Assembly: GCA_964019695.1 (NCBI GenBank)
Contig: CAXHUL010000204.1
Location: forward strand, 1 to 64,000
Length of the DNA stretch: 64,000 nt
Direction: 5' to 3'
Source of the DNA: Loripinus fragilis
Taxonomy: Eukaryota > Mollusca > Bivalvia > Lucinida > Lucinidae
In this document: positions 21,440-33,035 of the stretch, one piece after another
Layout: every line of letters starts with the position of its first letter
Position numbering within the stretch: position 1 is the first letter of the stretch
Translations under genes and position numbers: made by a program
The notes under the pieces: generated by a model
Told to the model about the DNA's origin: nothing
Databases searched by the model: none
What the model saw: the letters and a program-made list of their open reading frames with translations, nothing else

Positions 21440-22330
21440 GAGAAGAAAACTACTACAGCCAGGATGCTGCAAGGTCAAGGTCAGTGAAAGGGAAATATCA
21501 AGGTCAAAGAGGTCAAAGGTCAAGGCCACCATGCAATTTTATTTGTCAACAAGAAAAAATGCCAAAAGGCATTATAGCTGGGTTTTTTTTCGATACATAT
21601 CTGATAGGGATAATTATGAGTAATATGGAGGAACATGTTTTGATTCAAATATTTTACATGGTTTTGGAGTTCAGCTGCAAAAATGTCTAAAGACAAAAAA
21701 CTGCAAAGGGAGATAATTAAGAAAGTAAGCAAACTAGATTTATCCATCTTGTGTACAGTGTGTCTGTTCATGTGGGTCCTACAAGGTATCATCCAAATAT
21801 CCTAAATAGTTTTGGAGTTATAGAGCATACACACAAGTTGAGAAAAAAATGCAAAGGGAAATAATTAGGAAAGAAAGCAAGCTAGAGTTATGCCACTTGT
21901 GTGCAGCGTGCCTGATCATCTGGATCTACATCCCTATAAAGGTCCGTCCAAATACCTTGAATAGTTTTGGGGTTATAGAACATACACAGAAATTTGTGAA
22001 AAAAATAAATATAAAAAATACCTATCTCCAAAAAATGCATTTTTCACCAAAACATTGGGAACCACCTGAAAAGAACATGGCATCACATAAAAGCAGAGAC
22101 CCTGAAAAAAACCATGTGTTAAATTTGAAGAACACAGGTTGAATACTCTGCGAGAAAATTGACTCTGCCAAAAGATAACCTAAACGTTAACCAAGAACGC
22201 GCCGCCCGCCCGCCGCCCGCCCGCCCGCCCGTCGCCCGCCACCCGTCCGTAGCCCGTCCGCCCGCCGCCCGCCCGCCCGGATATCACTCATTTAATAACC
22301 GGATTTTTTCTTCGAAAAAACGCGGCTTAA
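21440..22330 (+). repeat. Core-repeat element with GC-rich (CCCG)n tail and terminal hairpin
   Basis: It contains clustered AAGGTCAAGGTCA steps near 21475-21530. Two imperfect units about 146 bases apart follow (AAAGGGAGATAATTAAGAAA at 21706 and AAAGGGAAATAATTAGGAAA at 21852). Then comes a strikingly GC-rich CCCG/CGCC tract at 22200-22279 and an AT-rich tail with the hairpin CCGGATTTTTTC-TTC-GAAAAAACGCGG (22299-22325). Core repeats, tetranucleotide microsatellite and short tail again suggest a pearl/HINE-like element, with CCCG replacing ACGG. Confidence 0.6.
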
Positions 22331-23025
22331 AAGGTCCAATTTCTACAATTATTGACCTATTTGTCTTAAATTGAGGTGAAATGGGTCAAATGGTCGGAGA
22401 AAACCATATTATTGATAAGTTTAACAAGAAATATCTTTAAAAAAGATATTCAGCGGCATTCAAAGGAGAACATACATTTAAAGTCCTGTTGTAATTGGAA
22501 GTTGTTTAATGCACAATAGATTGGTTTTAGATGTTGATTGATTGAGTGAGGTAAAAATTGAAAGTTGCCAACGTGAAAGTTTGTGTCAGAGTATGTGAAC
22601 GATGTCTTTTGCAGATCAAAGGGATAAAGTGTATTGTAAGCCTGTTGTAGGGACACAGTGAAAATTTGTAATTAGTCTGGAAAGTCAGTTGGTGGAGGAG
22701 TTGCATTGTAAAAGAGAAGTGTAAGTTTAAGCATTGATCCAGCTACGTAGGTTTCTAAACCCCTGTTACACTATTGCAGTATTATAAGTAGTATATAACT
22801 AGGAATGTTTGGAGTTATGGTATAATTCATGTTTAATATTGAATATAGGGGTTAAAAGTATAAGAGAAGGTGAAGTGGGAAAAACTTTTATTACAAATGG
22901 TAACTGGAAATCACTAACTATGAAAGCACCTGATATGTTTAACAAATATAACATTACTTGAGATCATTGTCTAAATAAGTAAATTGTATGCACTTGAAAA
23001 TAATATAGTTTTAGTCTCATTAATT
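22331..23025. other. Unassigned AT-rich DNA
   Basis: No coding segment and no repeat boundary recognised. Confidence 0.45.
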
Positions 23026-23047
23026 CACCATCGCGTCAGCGATGGTG
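23026..23047. repeat. Perfect small hairpin
   Basis: CACCATCGC, loop GTCA, GCGATGGTG. A similar CACCATTGCGTGAGCGATG occurs about 155 bases downstream. Between them GTGTTCGATTCGGGCC looks like a tRNA B box, hinting at a worn tRNA-derived sequence. Unassigned DNA continues to 23599. Confidence 0.6.
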
Positions 23048-23599
23048 ATATACAGTAGTAATCTTCCATGGGCGCGTGTTCGATTCGGGCCTGTTCCATA
23101 AGCAAGTTGCTAACTCCCCAGCAGCAGTGTCTTTTTCTGTTTTTTTCTCAAACTCCCCGTCGATCAAGCTACTTCCAAAATTCCACCATTGCGTGAGCGA
23201 TGTTGATAAACTTATGAATCCGGATTGCTTCTAAAAACGAAAAGGCCTATTAGAAACCTTACCACTGGGCTTGAATCCAGATCAAATTTGGAGCCTTCGG
23301 ATATTCTAGGCTAAAAGTGATGAAATAACTAAATGTAGATGGGTCAGTTACAATATGCCCCCTAGGCATTATGTGCATTGACTTCGATTGAGGAATACAG
23401 TTGGGGAGGAGGTTAACACTACCACTTTTCAGTGTGTTCATGAGCAGAGTCTTACTGGAATATGCATATTTCCTGAGTTTCATTTGCTCCCAATGGATCA
23501 CCTATGTACAAATCGTTAACTAAAACAAAAATACTCAGAGCTTGAAACACATAAAACACTGAAAATAGTGGCTTCGGCAAATGCAATATAAAAACACTA

Positions 23600-24916
23600 G
23601 GGGAGACGGGGGCTAGTTCGGCCCCATTTTAGAAAATCTGCAATTTCCGAAAGACTATTTAATCTAGGTCTATGAAACCATTATATTTAAGTAAGGCACA
23701 ATAGGGCGGTAACCCCCAACATGTGTCTCTATACGATAAAAAGTAATCCTCATTCAAGGAGAACAGGTCATGATGGCCGAACTTGCCCCGCAATGGGTGT
23801 TCGGCAAAGGCCAATATTATACAGTCAAACATCTGTAGTTGGAATTGCAAAGGGCCAAGAATATGTACCGACATTAACCTAACATATGGACTATCCAAGT
23901 TGGTTCTTCAGAATACAAATTAAACAAAAATTTGGCTTTAAATGTCATATTAAATTGTCTGAGTTATCGACTTGCTTTTTGGGTCAATTTATTCGTTGAA
24001 TTGCTCTTGGGCCTGCCTAACCCATTAATACCAAATAAAATGTCCCACCTTTATCAATCTGTAAACAATCAGTGGAGACCATGATCAGACTCCGCACTCT
24101 GTGGAGTCTGATCTGGGTCTTTACTGTGTACCAATGGCCATGAGGAAGGCGCTAGGTTTGTATGGGTTTTGAGTTTTTTTTTAACTTATTTCTTTCCAAT
24201 CTTTGAATACATCTCGTTTTAGTGTAAAACAAAATAAAATAGAAAATAATAATAATAATAATGACAATAATAATAATAATAATAATAAACAGAAAAGGAA
24301 AAGTTTGCATTAAGTGTCTTTGACAGGTAATTTAACTTTTGACTTCAATGTAAAATGGCGATCTGAAACTTTAGATGAAATAAACGTAATTATTGTGCAG
24401 TCAATCGTTGTGCTAAATATGAACACGGAGGTATTTAGGATCCATGATATGAACACCTTTCACAAAATAGGTGACCTAAAATACAATGGCATGTATTTTA
24501 TGTAAGTGTGGAGCAAGTTTGGCTATGGGCTGAACTTGCCCTGACTTAAGTGGCCGAACTTGCCCCTGACAGACTATTTCCAAATATCACGTGACATCTC
24601 CTTTTAAGATGCAGGAGAAGAAATTAACAATGTTTTATATCAAAGCACATAATCCTTTCGTATTAAAAATATAGAATTTAAATCAGCATCTTAACACATC
24701 TTTAGATAAATAAAAACAATGAAAAAATTACTAATCATGCAAGAAAACGAGTTTTCTGGTACAATATCAATCTACCCTTCAACAATGCAGCCATTGTGTA
24801 CTCATGTAGACAAACTCGTCACAAGTAATTTCCAAATATGTTTCCCAGCCCCATATCTTAGTTTACATGCTAAATATAGCCACATGCCGTGAGGCCGAAC
24901 TAGCCCTGGTCTCCCC
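23600..24916. mobile_element. Noncoding DNA transposon, 1.3 kb, TA-flanked, with repeated terminal motif
   Basis: The left end GGGGAGACGGGGGCTAGTTC plus GGCC and the right end, whose complement is GGGGAGACCAGGGCTAGTTC plus GGCC, form inverted repeats of about 25 bases. TA flanks both sides (23598-23599 and 24917-24918). The motif GGCCGAACTTGCCCC occurs inside at 23775-23789 and 24552-24566, with a variant at 24528-24541 and an inverted variant near 24512. Such subterminal copies often bind the transposase. No open frame over 80 codons is present, so it is nonautonomous or decayed. The TA target suggests the Tc1/mariner-pogo group, but the ends are not ones I recognise. Confidence 0.75.
24246..24289. 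repeat. (AAT)n microsatellite
   Basis: About fourteen AAT repeats with one GAC interruption, inside the transposon at 23600-24916. Confidence 0.95.
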
Positions 24917-24918
24917 TA

Positions 24919-25553
24919 TAAACGTTCTTCTTTAATAACTGTAAAACGCCATGCGATGGTTCTAAGCTTTTTTAGAAGCTAACCTTGTAATGATATTAAT
25001 CTGGCATAGGCCTAGATCGGTGTTATTATCTACATGCGTAGGCTATTTATAGTTACTACAAAGAAACTTGATGGCAGAACATACTGAAATATACCGGAAT
25101 GTCGCCGATGGCGACACATTTTTTCAAGACAACTCGTCGACAGATTTTGAGACAATTCGGCGACACTTTAAGAGACAACTCGACAACACCTTAATCTTAG
25201 TGAGGCACTAGAAGGGTTTTTAAGGATACAGAGATATTGGCCAAAAACTTAAAGGGATATAGGAAAATCACATACCTATAATCAATAGATTAAAATAGTG
25301 AATATTCGGTAAGTTCGGTAGGTTCGGCCAAATTCGGTTCGGTTACAGCTTTTAGACACAACCGGGTGAAATGGGCAACCTGGGCTTAGCCAGATGCTAC
25401 AAAACAAATAGCCCAAATATCTTTCAAACGAAATGTGATTATGTTGAAAAAGTTTTGCGTTTTGTTATATAAAACAGGCAATTCCAGACAGAATGGAATT
25501 CTTTTAAACAGGACCCGATACGAAGAAAACTGCTGTGTTTTTCTTGAAATTAT
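24919..25553. other. Unassigned DNA with a small degenerate tandem
   Basis: Near 25098-25195 there is a run of related motifs (GTCGCCGATGGCGACAC, GACAACTCGTCGACAG, GACAATTCGGCGACAC, GACAACTCGACAAC), a decayed short tandem repeat. Near 25300-25345 GGTAAGTTCGGTAGGTTCGG recalls the motif of the preceding transposon. Confidence 0.45.
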
Positions 25554-25697
25554 AGTCTGTTTCAATGGGCATAGATAGCAGACTTGCAGATGTAAGATTA
25601 TTTCTGATTGGTGGATAATTTGGATAGTCCGTTTCAATGAACATAGGTAACAGACTTGCAGATGTAAGATTGTTTCTGATTGGCGGATAATTTAGAG
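25554..25697. repeat. Tandem duplication of a 72-bp unit
   Basis: Two adjacent units begin AGTCTGTTTCAATGGGCATA (25554) and AGTCCGTTTCAATGAACATA (25626). Both contain GCAGACTTGCAGATGTAAGA-like sequence. They differ at only a handful of positions, so the duplication is fairly recent. Confidence 0.9.
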
Positions 25698-25884
25698 TAA
25701 AGTCGATTATAGACAGCTGCCGCTGAAAAAAATACTAGCCAAAATACTTATTTTACAAATACATGCCTGTGAATTGGTATACTATTACAGTTTCATTATG
25801 CCATATTTTTCAAAGTGACATTAATCTTGCTGGATTGAATAGTAAAGATTAAACGGACTAATACGCATACATATATCCATCTGA

Positions 25885-26100
25885 AATGAAAGTAAGTAAG
25901 GGTGCAAAGATCAGGAATCGATACAATCAAGTACCACACCCGACCCAGGATACCAATAGAAAAAGTGACAAACTCACAGTTAGACACCACCAACGAGAGC
26001 CAAGAGGTCAGCCCTTTCCCAGCCACAAAGCACATATAAACAGACGCGCACAAAGACATCGCAAACACAAGACAGAACAAAAACATATAAAAAACCCTGA
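25885..26100 (-). mobile_element. Dispersed repeat family V, copy 2
   Basis: On the minus strand it reads TGTGGCTGGGAAAGGGCTGA, CCTCTTGGCTCTCG, GGGTCGGGTGTGGTACTTG and TCGATTCCTGATCTTTGC, as at 18546 and 43592. The long minus-strand open frame here (25796-26269) comes mostly from this repeat. The equivalent frame in copy 1 has a stop, so it is not a supported gene. Confidence 0.75.
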
Positions 26101-26165
26101 AATGACCCCTCTTATCGAGGTCAAGGTCACGAATAATGTCAAGGGACAATTTGGACAGCAAATCA

Positions 26166-26842
26166 ATCCAAACTGACCAAAATGATCTACTAAACAAAAG
26201 GGAGAGTGCAATATTATACAGGTTTCCAAGTTGTTCCTCACTGTTTCTCAATTGAAAGGTCAATGTCAAATTGGGTCATATGACAGTCTCTTGTGCTATA
26301 ATTCAACCAAGGCACATGGCGATAAATGAGCATGCAAATATAGGTTTAACACATGTAACACCTTTTAACTTAATTGCATTTAACTCAATAAAGTTACCAC
26401 TACAGCGGTTTACGGAAACTTGCGAAAGGGCCATTTTTTCCATAATTTGACAATCAAAAGAACACATACTCCAATAATGCTCTAGCATAACACTAAAAAA
26501 CACAAATACTCTGATTTGGAAACCAGTGAGTTTCTGATAAATTAAAGTATGATTATTGTACAGCGTCATAGTGCAGAATTGTAACACATGCTTTAAGTCC
26601 AATATGTAGTGCAAAACTGAGCCAACCATCACCCCTACCTACTAATGTAGCTCTTTTTCTGCGGTCTTAATAATTTTTGCTTTAAAAAAAGTGGGCTTTT
26701 TGAAAGCTGAAATCATAAATGGACTTGCTGAAATCCAAACAATGCAGTAAAAGCACATTACAGTTCACATACAGAGCAGCCAAGGTATCCAACAAAACAG
26801 GCCTGATATTCTTCTTTAGGGCCCAGACCTGCAATTGCTTTT
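26166..26842. other. Unassigned DNA
   Basis: No repeat or gene recognised. Confidence 0.4.
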
Positions 26843-27253
26843 CCATTGACCTCCATTATAGCTTTTAAGTAGGCTGTGATCCTCACAACTCTTCAATCAC
26901 AATGAAGCTGTCATAGAGTAACAGATTGGACCTTGTTCAATCAATAAACAAGAATGATATACCCCGGTGATAACCATGTTTTACCACTCTTTGGCCCCTG
27001 AAGGTGGGCACCCTACATAAGAGGAAAATTATACTGGAAAAATACCAGAATGCGAGGTCCTTTTTTCAAAGCCACACCAGTAAACTTTATCTATAAGAGC
27101 AAGGGGATGTTGTTTCAAAACGTAGAGCAAAGATATACCCGTCTAATAAATACAATATATCCCCAATCATGAAACAACTTAAAACTATTATGCTGAGCTT
27201 CCATCTACCTTTTGAGCCAATCACTGTCCTTTTTACAATTACAGGTCTGTGAC
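26843..27253. repeat. Dispersed 0.4-kb repeat, copy E2
   Basis: Same order of landmarks as E1 (20193-20630), from CCATTGACCTCCATTATAG to TTACAATTACAGGTCTGTG, about 27 bases shorter. Flanking sequences on both sides differ from those of E1, so the shared block is a dispersed repeat of about 0.4 kb and not part of a longer segmental duplication. Confidence 0.8.
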
Positions 27254-27390
27254 TTGTTTCCACTCTGCTATTGTGTATGATTTCATCTCTTCCTTTTTTA
27301 TGTCAGCAACCCCAAGTAGTACCTCTTTGAATTTGAGTATGTACGATCCAGCAACAAAATACTAGCAACGGAGGTTCACCGAGGTTGTGC

Positions 27391-27437
27391 TCTCTCTCTC
27401 TGTCTGTCTGTCTCTCTCTGTCTCTCTCTCTCTCTTT
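27391..27437. repeat. (CT)n microsatellite with GTCT interruptions
   Basis: CT dinucleotides with GTCTGTCT runs. Unassigned DNA continues from 27438 to 28077. Confidence 0.95.
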
Positions 27438-28077
27438 CATCAGTTCTTCTATACACATATAGTATTTATGATACTTTATAATATAAGCATACAATTTGTT
27501 GAGTAAACGTGCAACATAATACGATTTCTGAGCCGGCATAACTAGTTGTATCTTCGTCTTGGTTTTGGTAGCGTCTTGGCATTCCAGATTGAAACTGGGG
27601 CGCTCAGACGTTTCCAAAACGAATCTGCTCTAGTCTCGTAAGCTGTTATAAAAATGCTAGTCAGCGCCATACACATTGCTCATTGTATGCAGGAGATGAT
27701 TGCTATAAGCAGTGATGCTTGTTATCAGATCATGTCATGTGCTCATGTATAATAATGTATTATTCACTCATGCTATGTAATTTCGAAATAAAATAGTTTA
27801 AACTAACCAAAGTTATTCCTGGGGATTCTTGCTTATATAAAGCAGTTAACCATTACTTCGTGCCCACACTTTCGCTTGTAACTGACAACAATGACCGTAG
27901 AAATTATTTTATGGTCAATCTCCGCGAAAGAACGAGACCGGCCGGGATTGATCTCACAACCCTTTCATCTGCTGTCGAACTCGCTACCAACTTCGCTATC
28001 ATCATTTATTAAATTTTGGTACATACAATTGTACTCATTGCAATATGCGTAAAACAGATATTTTGGTTAAGTTCTCT

Positions 28078-28230
28078 TTTTTATTTTTCTCGTCTGCTGA
28101 TTTGTTTTTCAAAATCAACTTTTTTGATAAAATATTTCAGGGATACTATCAAAATGTCTAACAGATTTAACTCTAATCAGGCCCGACATATTGTCGGGCC
28201 TGATTTGGGTCCAAACTGTTTGCAAAGAGT
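28078..28230. repeat. Palindrome family P with shared flanks, copy 3
   Basis: The palindrome is centred on GGCCCGACATATTGTCGGGCC (28180-28200). The left flank (CTCGTCTGCTGATTTG, CAAAATCAACTTTTTTGA) and right flank (GTCCAAACTGTTTGCAAA) parallel those of 33925-34090. The repeat unit is thus about 150-170 bp with a palindrome at its heart. Confidence 0.75.
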
Positions 28231-30182
28231 AGCGGTATACGCCACTAGTAGACACACTCTGCCCTAACGTGAAGAGCTTACCTCCGACTCGTACGTGCAG
28301 TTTCAGGTCGAGGTAGATGGTGTTTGGTTGTATACGCATGCACAGTCATGCACATATCCAGGGGAAGGGGGTCCGGCCTCCCCTGGTATATTACAAAGCT
28401 ACATACTTCATTATATTCTGGTAGAAAACCAGTATGATCGGGAATTCGATTTCATAGGAATTTTTTCCTTTGTTGATTCTTGCTTTTCAGGCGTTGCTAT
28501 TGATTAATCCAACTGATGTCATTCTGGCATCATTGAGCGTTTTGAAATAATTGTGACCAGCCATGAGATTTTGGGTCCAAATGAGGTACCTGGTCGAAAT
28601 TGAGATATCGATATTTTCTGATACCTATATGTCTCTGGAGTATACATGTGAAATTTCAGTTCGATATCTTAAGCGGTTTCTGAGAAATAGGCAATAGTTC
28701 ATAGGTCCCTACGTCATGGAATTGTATATAAAGTGTTTGCGACGTCAACGTTAACTTTCTGATAGACAACTTGGCCAGTTGTTTTCAGGAAGTTTGAAAC
28801 GAATTGATTATTATTTTTGGAAAGTTTATTTCACTTCAGAAGTTCTCGATTAGAACATTTTCGTATCATAACGTGAGCGGATAAATCGTCAACATTATTT
28901 CTTTAGAAATATAAATGTATTTCGCCATACGGCTAATTTCTTAAAAGTTCGAGCACTAAACATTATGCATTTTTCCAGGGTTCGAAAATTTTGAAATTAA
29001 AATTCAGATAATATTGCTACAGTATAAAATGTTAGAATGTGGTCTTTATCATTATGAAAATGGGTATTTATGCAAATCGGAAAGTTGATCATTAACATGT
29101 TTAAAAATTGCGATCAGATATGATTCCGCGCATCGCGGTTTAATCTATCTACTCATGTCTCTCTTTTTGAGACCCGATCAAATCAGTCCCTAACCATTCA
29201 TATGTCTCTATAATTGTAATCAGATAAATGAGACTTACACAAGTAGTTCCGGTCGAAAGTTACACAATTTCAGAGCTATACACAGAATCATTTCATGGGA
29301 AAGTGTGTCTTTGACGGTCGAATCGAAATGCATTATTAGTATACAATCTGTTTTATTTATAATAAATTATATCGTATTATTATTATTTAGATCTATTTAT
29401 TTTTTATTTGTGATTACTTTAGGGTAAAGAAGACTTACACAAATAATTCTAATCTTTTTAACGGTTATTCGGTCATTTCAGGAACAGTAGCTCTTATTTA
29501 ATTGTTTTCTATGAATGGACACTGTATACCAGAGTGATGCGCGTATGAATATCGCTAGTAATCAGGTCAACCACGCCTCGTAGTGTATTCCGATGAATGG
29601 AAATGAGCCGTTTCACGAGAAAACCTGCCTTTCAGAATTTTAAAAGGCTACTCTGTTTAATACAGGGGCTATACTTAGTTCTCAGAAATTGGATGTGGCA
29701 AGTATCTTACATGCATAACCAACACAAGTGTGCGCGTGCAAGAAGATATCACAGTCACGAATACATGTCATAAACTGAATGACCTGGCGCTTTCATGTCG
29801 CTCTTTGATTGGATTGCATGTAAATGCTATAGTATTTGGGCAATCACAACCTTTTAACATGTAAGCGCAGCCATCCACCTTATTTCAGTCTCTGTTCTTC
29901 GCTGTTCATATAAACATAAATGTGGCATATACCGTAATGCATTTAACATGCGTGAAGTAATCATGCATGCACAGCCATCAAGTGGGACTACGCGCCTTAT
30001 TTTCGGCCCATATGTTCATCCAAATGCTGCTTGCTCACATAGTTGATAACATTATTTGCAGTTGTTAGTACAGAAACAAACTCCAAGGCTGATATGTGGA
30101 GTCGGATCTGGAATCTTCTCTTTTCAGAATCTATTTTGTCCACAAACAGCTTTTGCCCGATTTTGTTAGTTATTTCCCAGTA
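28231..30182. other. Mostly unassigned DNA with two repeat scraps
   Basis: At 28335-28385 the sequence CGCATGCACAGTCATGCAC then ATATCCAGGGGAAGGGGGTC matches the GGTCCGGACC patch of the 11-15 kb element. At 29612-29700 ACGAGAAAACCTGCCTTTC resembles a family B end. The rest is AT-rich with no supported gene. Confidence 0.4.
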
Positions 30183-30710
30183 AGTGTTCTTGCGAGTATG
30201 CACGCATGTCCAATCTGGTTTGAGCTTTCGGTACTCGGCCTGGGTAGTGTTAATGCAGACGGATCTTAGGAAATTTATATAAAAATAAATAGATAAATAA
30301 AAGAAAGTCAGCACCTACTTGTGTCCACAATAATTATTTCAGAAAAGTGCCCAGTTTTGATTGGTTATTTTGTACTAGTGAGTGTTCTTGCGAAAATGCC
30401 CGCATGTACGATTTCGTATGGACCATCGCTGCATCGAAAAATCAATGCAACTGGAATAAAAAAATCAGATCCTATTTCTGTATTACATGTAGCAGTGAGT
30501 GTTATTGCTAGAATGTGCACATGTACAGTCTCGTATGCGCCTTCGCTGCTCGGAATAGTGTTAAATACAGTCTGATCTTTGGCATAAATCAGCGCATGAA
30601 AATTCGCTGCTCGGAATAATGTTTGGTGGAAAGTTATAAATAATTTATGTTTGATGCAATGTTCTTGCGAGAATCGGCGTTTGTGCAGTTTCGTCTGGGT
30701 TGCACGCATA
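30183..30710. repeat. Degenerate tandem repeat around GTGTTCTTGCGAGAATG
   Basis: Related units begin AGTGTTCTTGCGAGTATGC (30183), AGTGTTCTTGCGAAAATGC (30381), AGTGTTATTGCTAGAATG (30496) and ATGTTCTTGCGAGAATCGG (30658). They share GCATGTACAGTTTCGTATG and TCGCTGCTCGGAATAGTG-like blocks. Spacing is irregular (about 115-200), so the tandem is old and rearranged. Confidence 0.65.
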
Positions 30711-31137
30711 CATACTATATCTGTAAACAAAATGAATCAACACTTCAATAAACCCATTTAATCCGAACGGAATATCCCACTCTTTTAAGTTGGACCAGTC
30801 CATTACCGTTTTTGGTTGATATAATTACTTTTGCATTTGTTAAACTGCATTATTCCCAAATATTTCCCCACATAGTCAATGGAACTAAAAAACAAAACGA
30901 AAAACAACAGCAAAAAAACCCCACAAAAAACACTTGAACTATCGAGGGTACAGCGTATCGATGACGTTGTGTGCATGAATCTTGCATTTTATAGTTCATT
31001 TGTGTCGGAATAGTGATACCCTCTACCTGGTTGTCTATTCATATAACATACTGTTAGCATAACGGTCGTGTGTATGGGAACAAAACAGCGCAACGACAAG
31101 ACATCTCACCAACAGCAAGCAAAACATAGTGTTAAGA

Positions 31138-31611
31138 CAGGGTTCGTACGGGAATTGGAAAACAGAATTCCATGGGCTTTTCCAGGACTTTTTCATTTTT
31201 CAATGACTCAATTTCTTCCCAATTTTGCACACACAGCGTTTAAAAGTGCACTTTTTCAGCCAGAAACGTCGAAATGTAAAGGCGCACTCTTTCTTTGATT
31301 CTGACACTGGTGATCAAAACCCAGGACTACCGCACAAATTGAGTAGAATAGAATGCAAGTTGCACCTCGCTCTTTGACGAGTATCTTGCGATTTTCACTC
31401 ATTTTTTTTTGCTATTTTCACACAGTTTTTTTGCGCATCCCATAAATCTTAAAGGACTAGTTGTATTTTTATATTTTTCAAAGACTAACTCATATTTTCA
31501 AGGATGATTTTACAAAATTCCAGGACAATTCCAGGACAAAAGGCACTTTTTTTCAAATTCCAGGAGTTTTCCAGGACCAAGGTCATTTTTTCCAGGTCTG
31601 TGCGAACCCTG
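31138..31611. mobile_element. Candidate hAT-like nonautonomous element, 474 bp
   Basis: The ends are CAGGGTTCGTACGG and the complementary GTCTGTGCGAACCCTG. CAGGG-type ends are usual for hAT transposons. The interior is rich in TTCCAGGAC repeats, especially near the right end (31520-31600). No transposase frame is present. An 8-bp target duplication is not obvious, so the hAT assignment rests on the ends only. Confidence 0.65.
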
Positions 31612-31639
31612 TAAGAGCATGTCTCATATTTTATGCCAT

Positions 31640-32000
31640 AATTTGTGGATATATGTTGTGGTCATGGAATGTCGCACACTGTTTTCATCCAATGTGACCT
31701 TGATCTCAGGAGTCAGTTCTTGAAAAAATGCACCCACAGCAGATCGCCTATTTTATTTATGGTAGCATTCCTTATTTGGTATGTAGTTACATCTTGGACC
31801 CTGGCGATTCACCAACTGTTTCCAGGTCACTCTGACCTTGACCTCTGGTTTCAGTTCTAGCAAGGTCGAGCTCAGAGCATATCTGTGTATAATTTTAGGT
31901 AGGAATCCTAAATTTGGTGTGAGGATATATTTTGGGACCATGGCGTGTCGCACACACCTCTGGGTCTCTATGACATGTAGCTTGTACAAAAGCATGCATA
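31640..32000. repeat. Degenerate duplication with GGTCA-rich blocks
   Basis: TGTGGTCATGGAATGTCGCAC (about 31658) recurs as GGGACCATGGCGTGTCGCAC (about 31934). CTTGATCTCAGGAGTCAG is echoed by CTTGACCTCTGGTTTCAG. It is probably another worn core-repeat array of about 150-bp units. Confidence 0.5.
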
Positions 32001-32087
32001 AAGAACTGCAGCTTTAGTTTTATAACTTTATTAATCATGCCACAATTGTCCAAACATGAACGATCTCGCGCAACTGGAATTATATTA

Positions 32088-32552
32088 GCCCACTTCGAAT
32101 CGAACTAAAGTTCCTACTAAAGATCTTACGTAATAGATGCATGCGTACGTTTACACCCGAATGGCTACAGTTGCAACCATTTAATTAGTTGTCAAGTAAA
32201 CAAAGTGAATAGCCCTGTATGCCCCACCTCAATTCTCTATCGTAGACAAAAATGGTGTGCATAAACTGCACAACCTACACTAATTTGCAATTGCGAATAA
32301 GAGGGACTGCAAATCGAAAACATCAAGGATTTATTTTGTAAAATAAAAACATTTTGAGGCTATTGATAGATCTTGAACCCATCTTGCTAGATAGGTCTAG
32401 AGGAAGGTACCAGACAAGCTACTAGAGTAACGGTGCTCTGACCCACCGTTGATCTTTAGTAGGTTTGTGACATCACTATAGTAGCGACTATCGATGTTCG
32501 AATTGAACTTAAGTTACTATAGTAGGAACTAAACTTCGATTCGAAGTGGGCC
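32088..32552. mobile_element. MITE-like element, 465 bp, GCCCACTTCGAATCGAA ends
   Basis: The left end GCCCACTTCGAATCGAACT then AAAGTTCCTACTA pairs with the right end TAGTAGGAACTAAACTTCG then ATTCGAAGTGGGC. The match continues a few bases outside (AATTATA against TTATAATT), so the true end may lie up to ten bases further out. A direct copy of GATCTTTAGTAGG near the right arm adds nested symmetry. No coding capacity. Confidence 0.8.
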
Positions 32553-32925
32553 GTTATAATTGCCATCAGTCAACTATATAGAATAGCTACCAGTCTGATA
32601 ATATAAGTGGTCCTTAATACGCGTAAAATATTGTAATTATATTTCTTTCTTTTCCAAATGGTTATGTTGATTAGTCTATAAATGTAATTGTCTTCAGTGG
32701 AGTTGTATGATTATCAGAAAATAACACCAGCATATAGACTACTGTAGTACCAACCAAGAGTATAATGCGAATCATGTTTACTGTCGTCGCCCTGGGCCCG
32801 GTCACCTGTTAAACTAACGATACCGGGAGCCAACTCACGACAGTAAACATTAAACGAATTATAACAGTGACACAATCTTTTGTTTACAATTATTATTACC
32901 TTGTACACCCCACTTGCGCTAACAC

Positions 32926-33035
32926 GACTGCGGATAGGATTAATACACAAGTGATATATCGATTCGAAGTGCCTGATAACTTTGTAAACAAAACATGACG
33001 TCACAGTCACTCTTGGCTGGTAGGATAGTAGCAAC
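32926..33035. repeat. Dispersed repeat (copy b of the 2.3-kb-position family)
   Basis: GCGGATAGGATTAATACACA, then AGTGATATATCGATTCG, TTGTAAACAAAACATG and CGTCACAGTCACTCTTGGC follow the order seen at 2316-2412. It contains a perfect TGACGTCA (32996-33003). Confidence 0.7.

Noticed and set aside
25796..26269. 157-codon minus-strand frame rich in hydrophobic residues, looking membrane-like
   Set aside because: Most of it is dispersed repeat family V; the matching frame in the 18.5-kb copy contains a stop, and the third copy diverges. Hydrophobicity follows from T-rich codons.
27930..27996. Possible tRNA-like head on the minus strand (TAGCGAAGTTGGTAGCG, then AGATCAATCCCGG)
   Set aside because: The B box is poor and no stems or SINE body follow.
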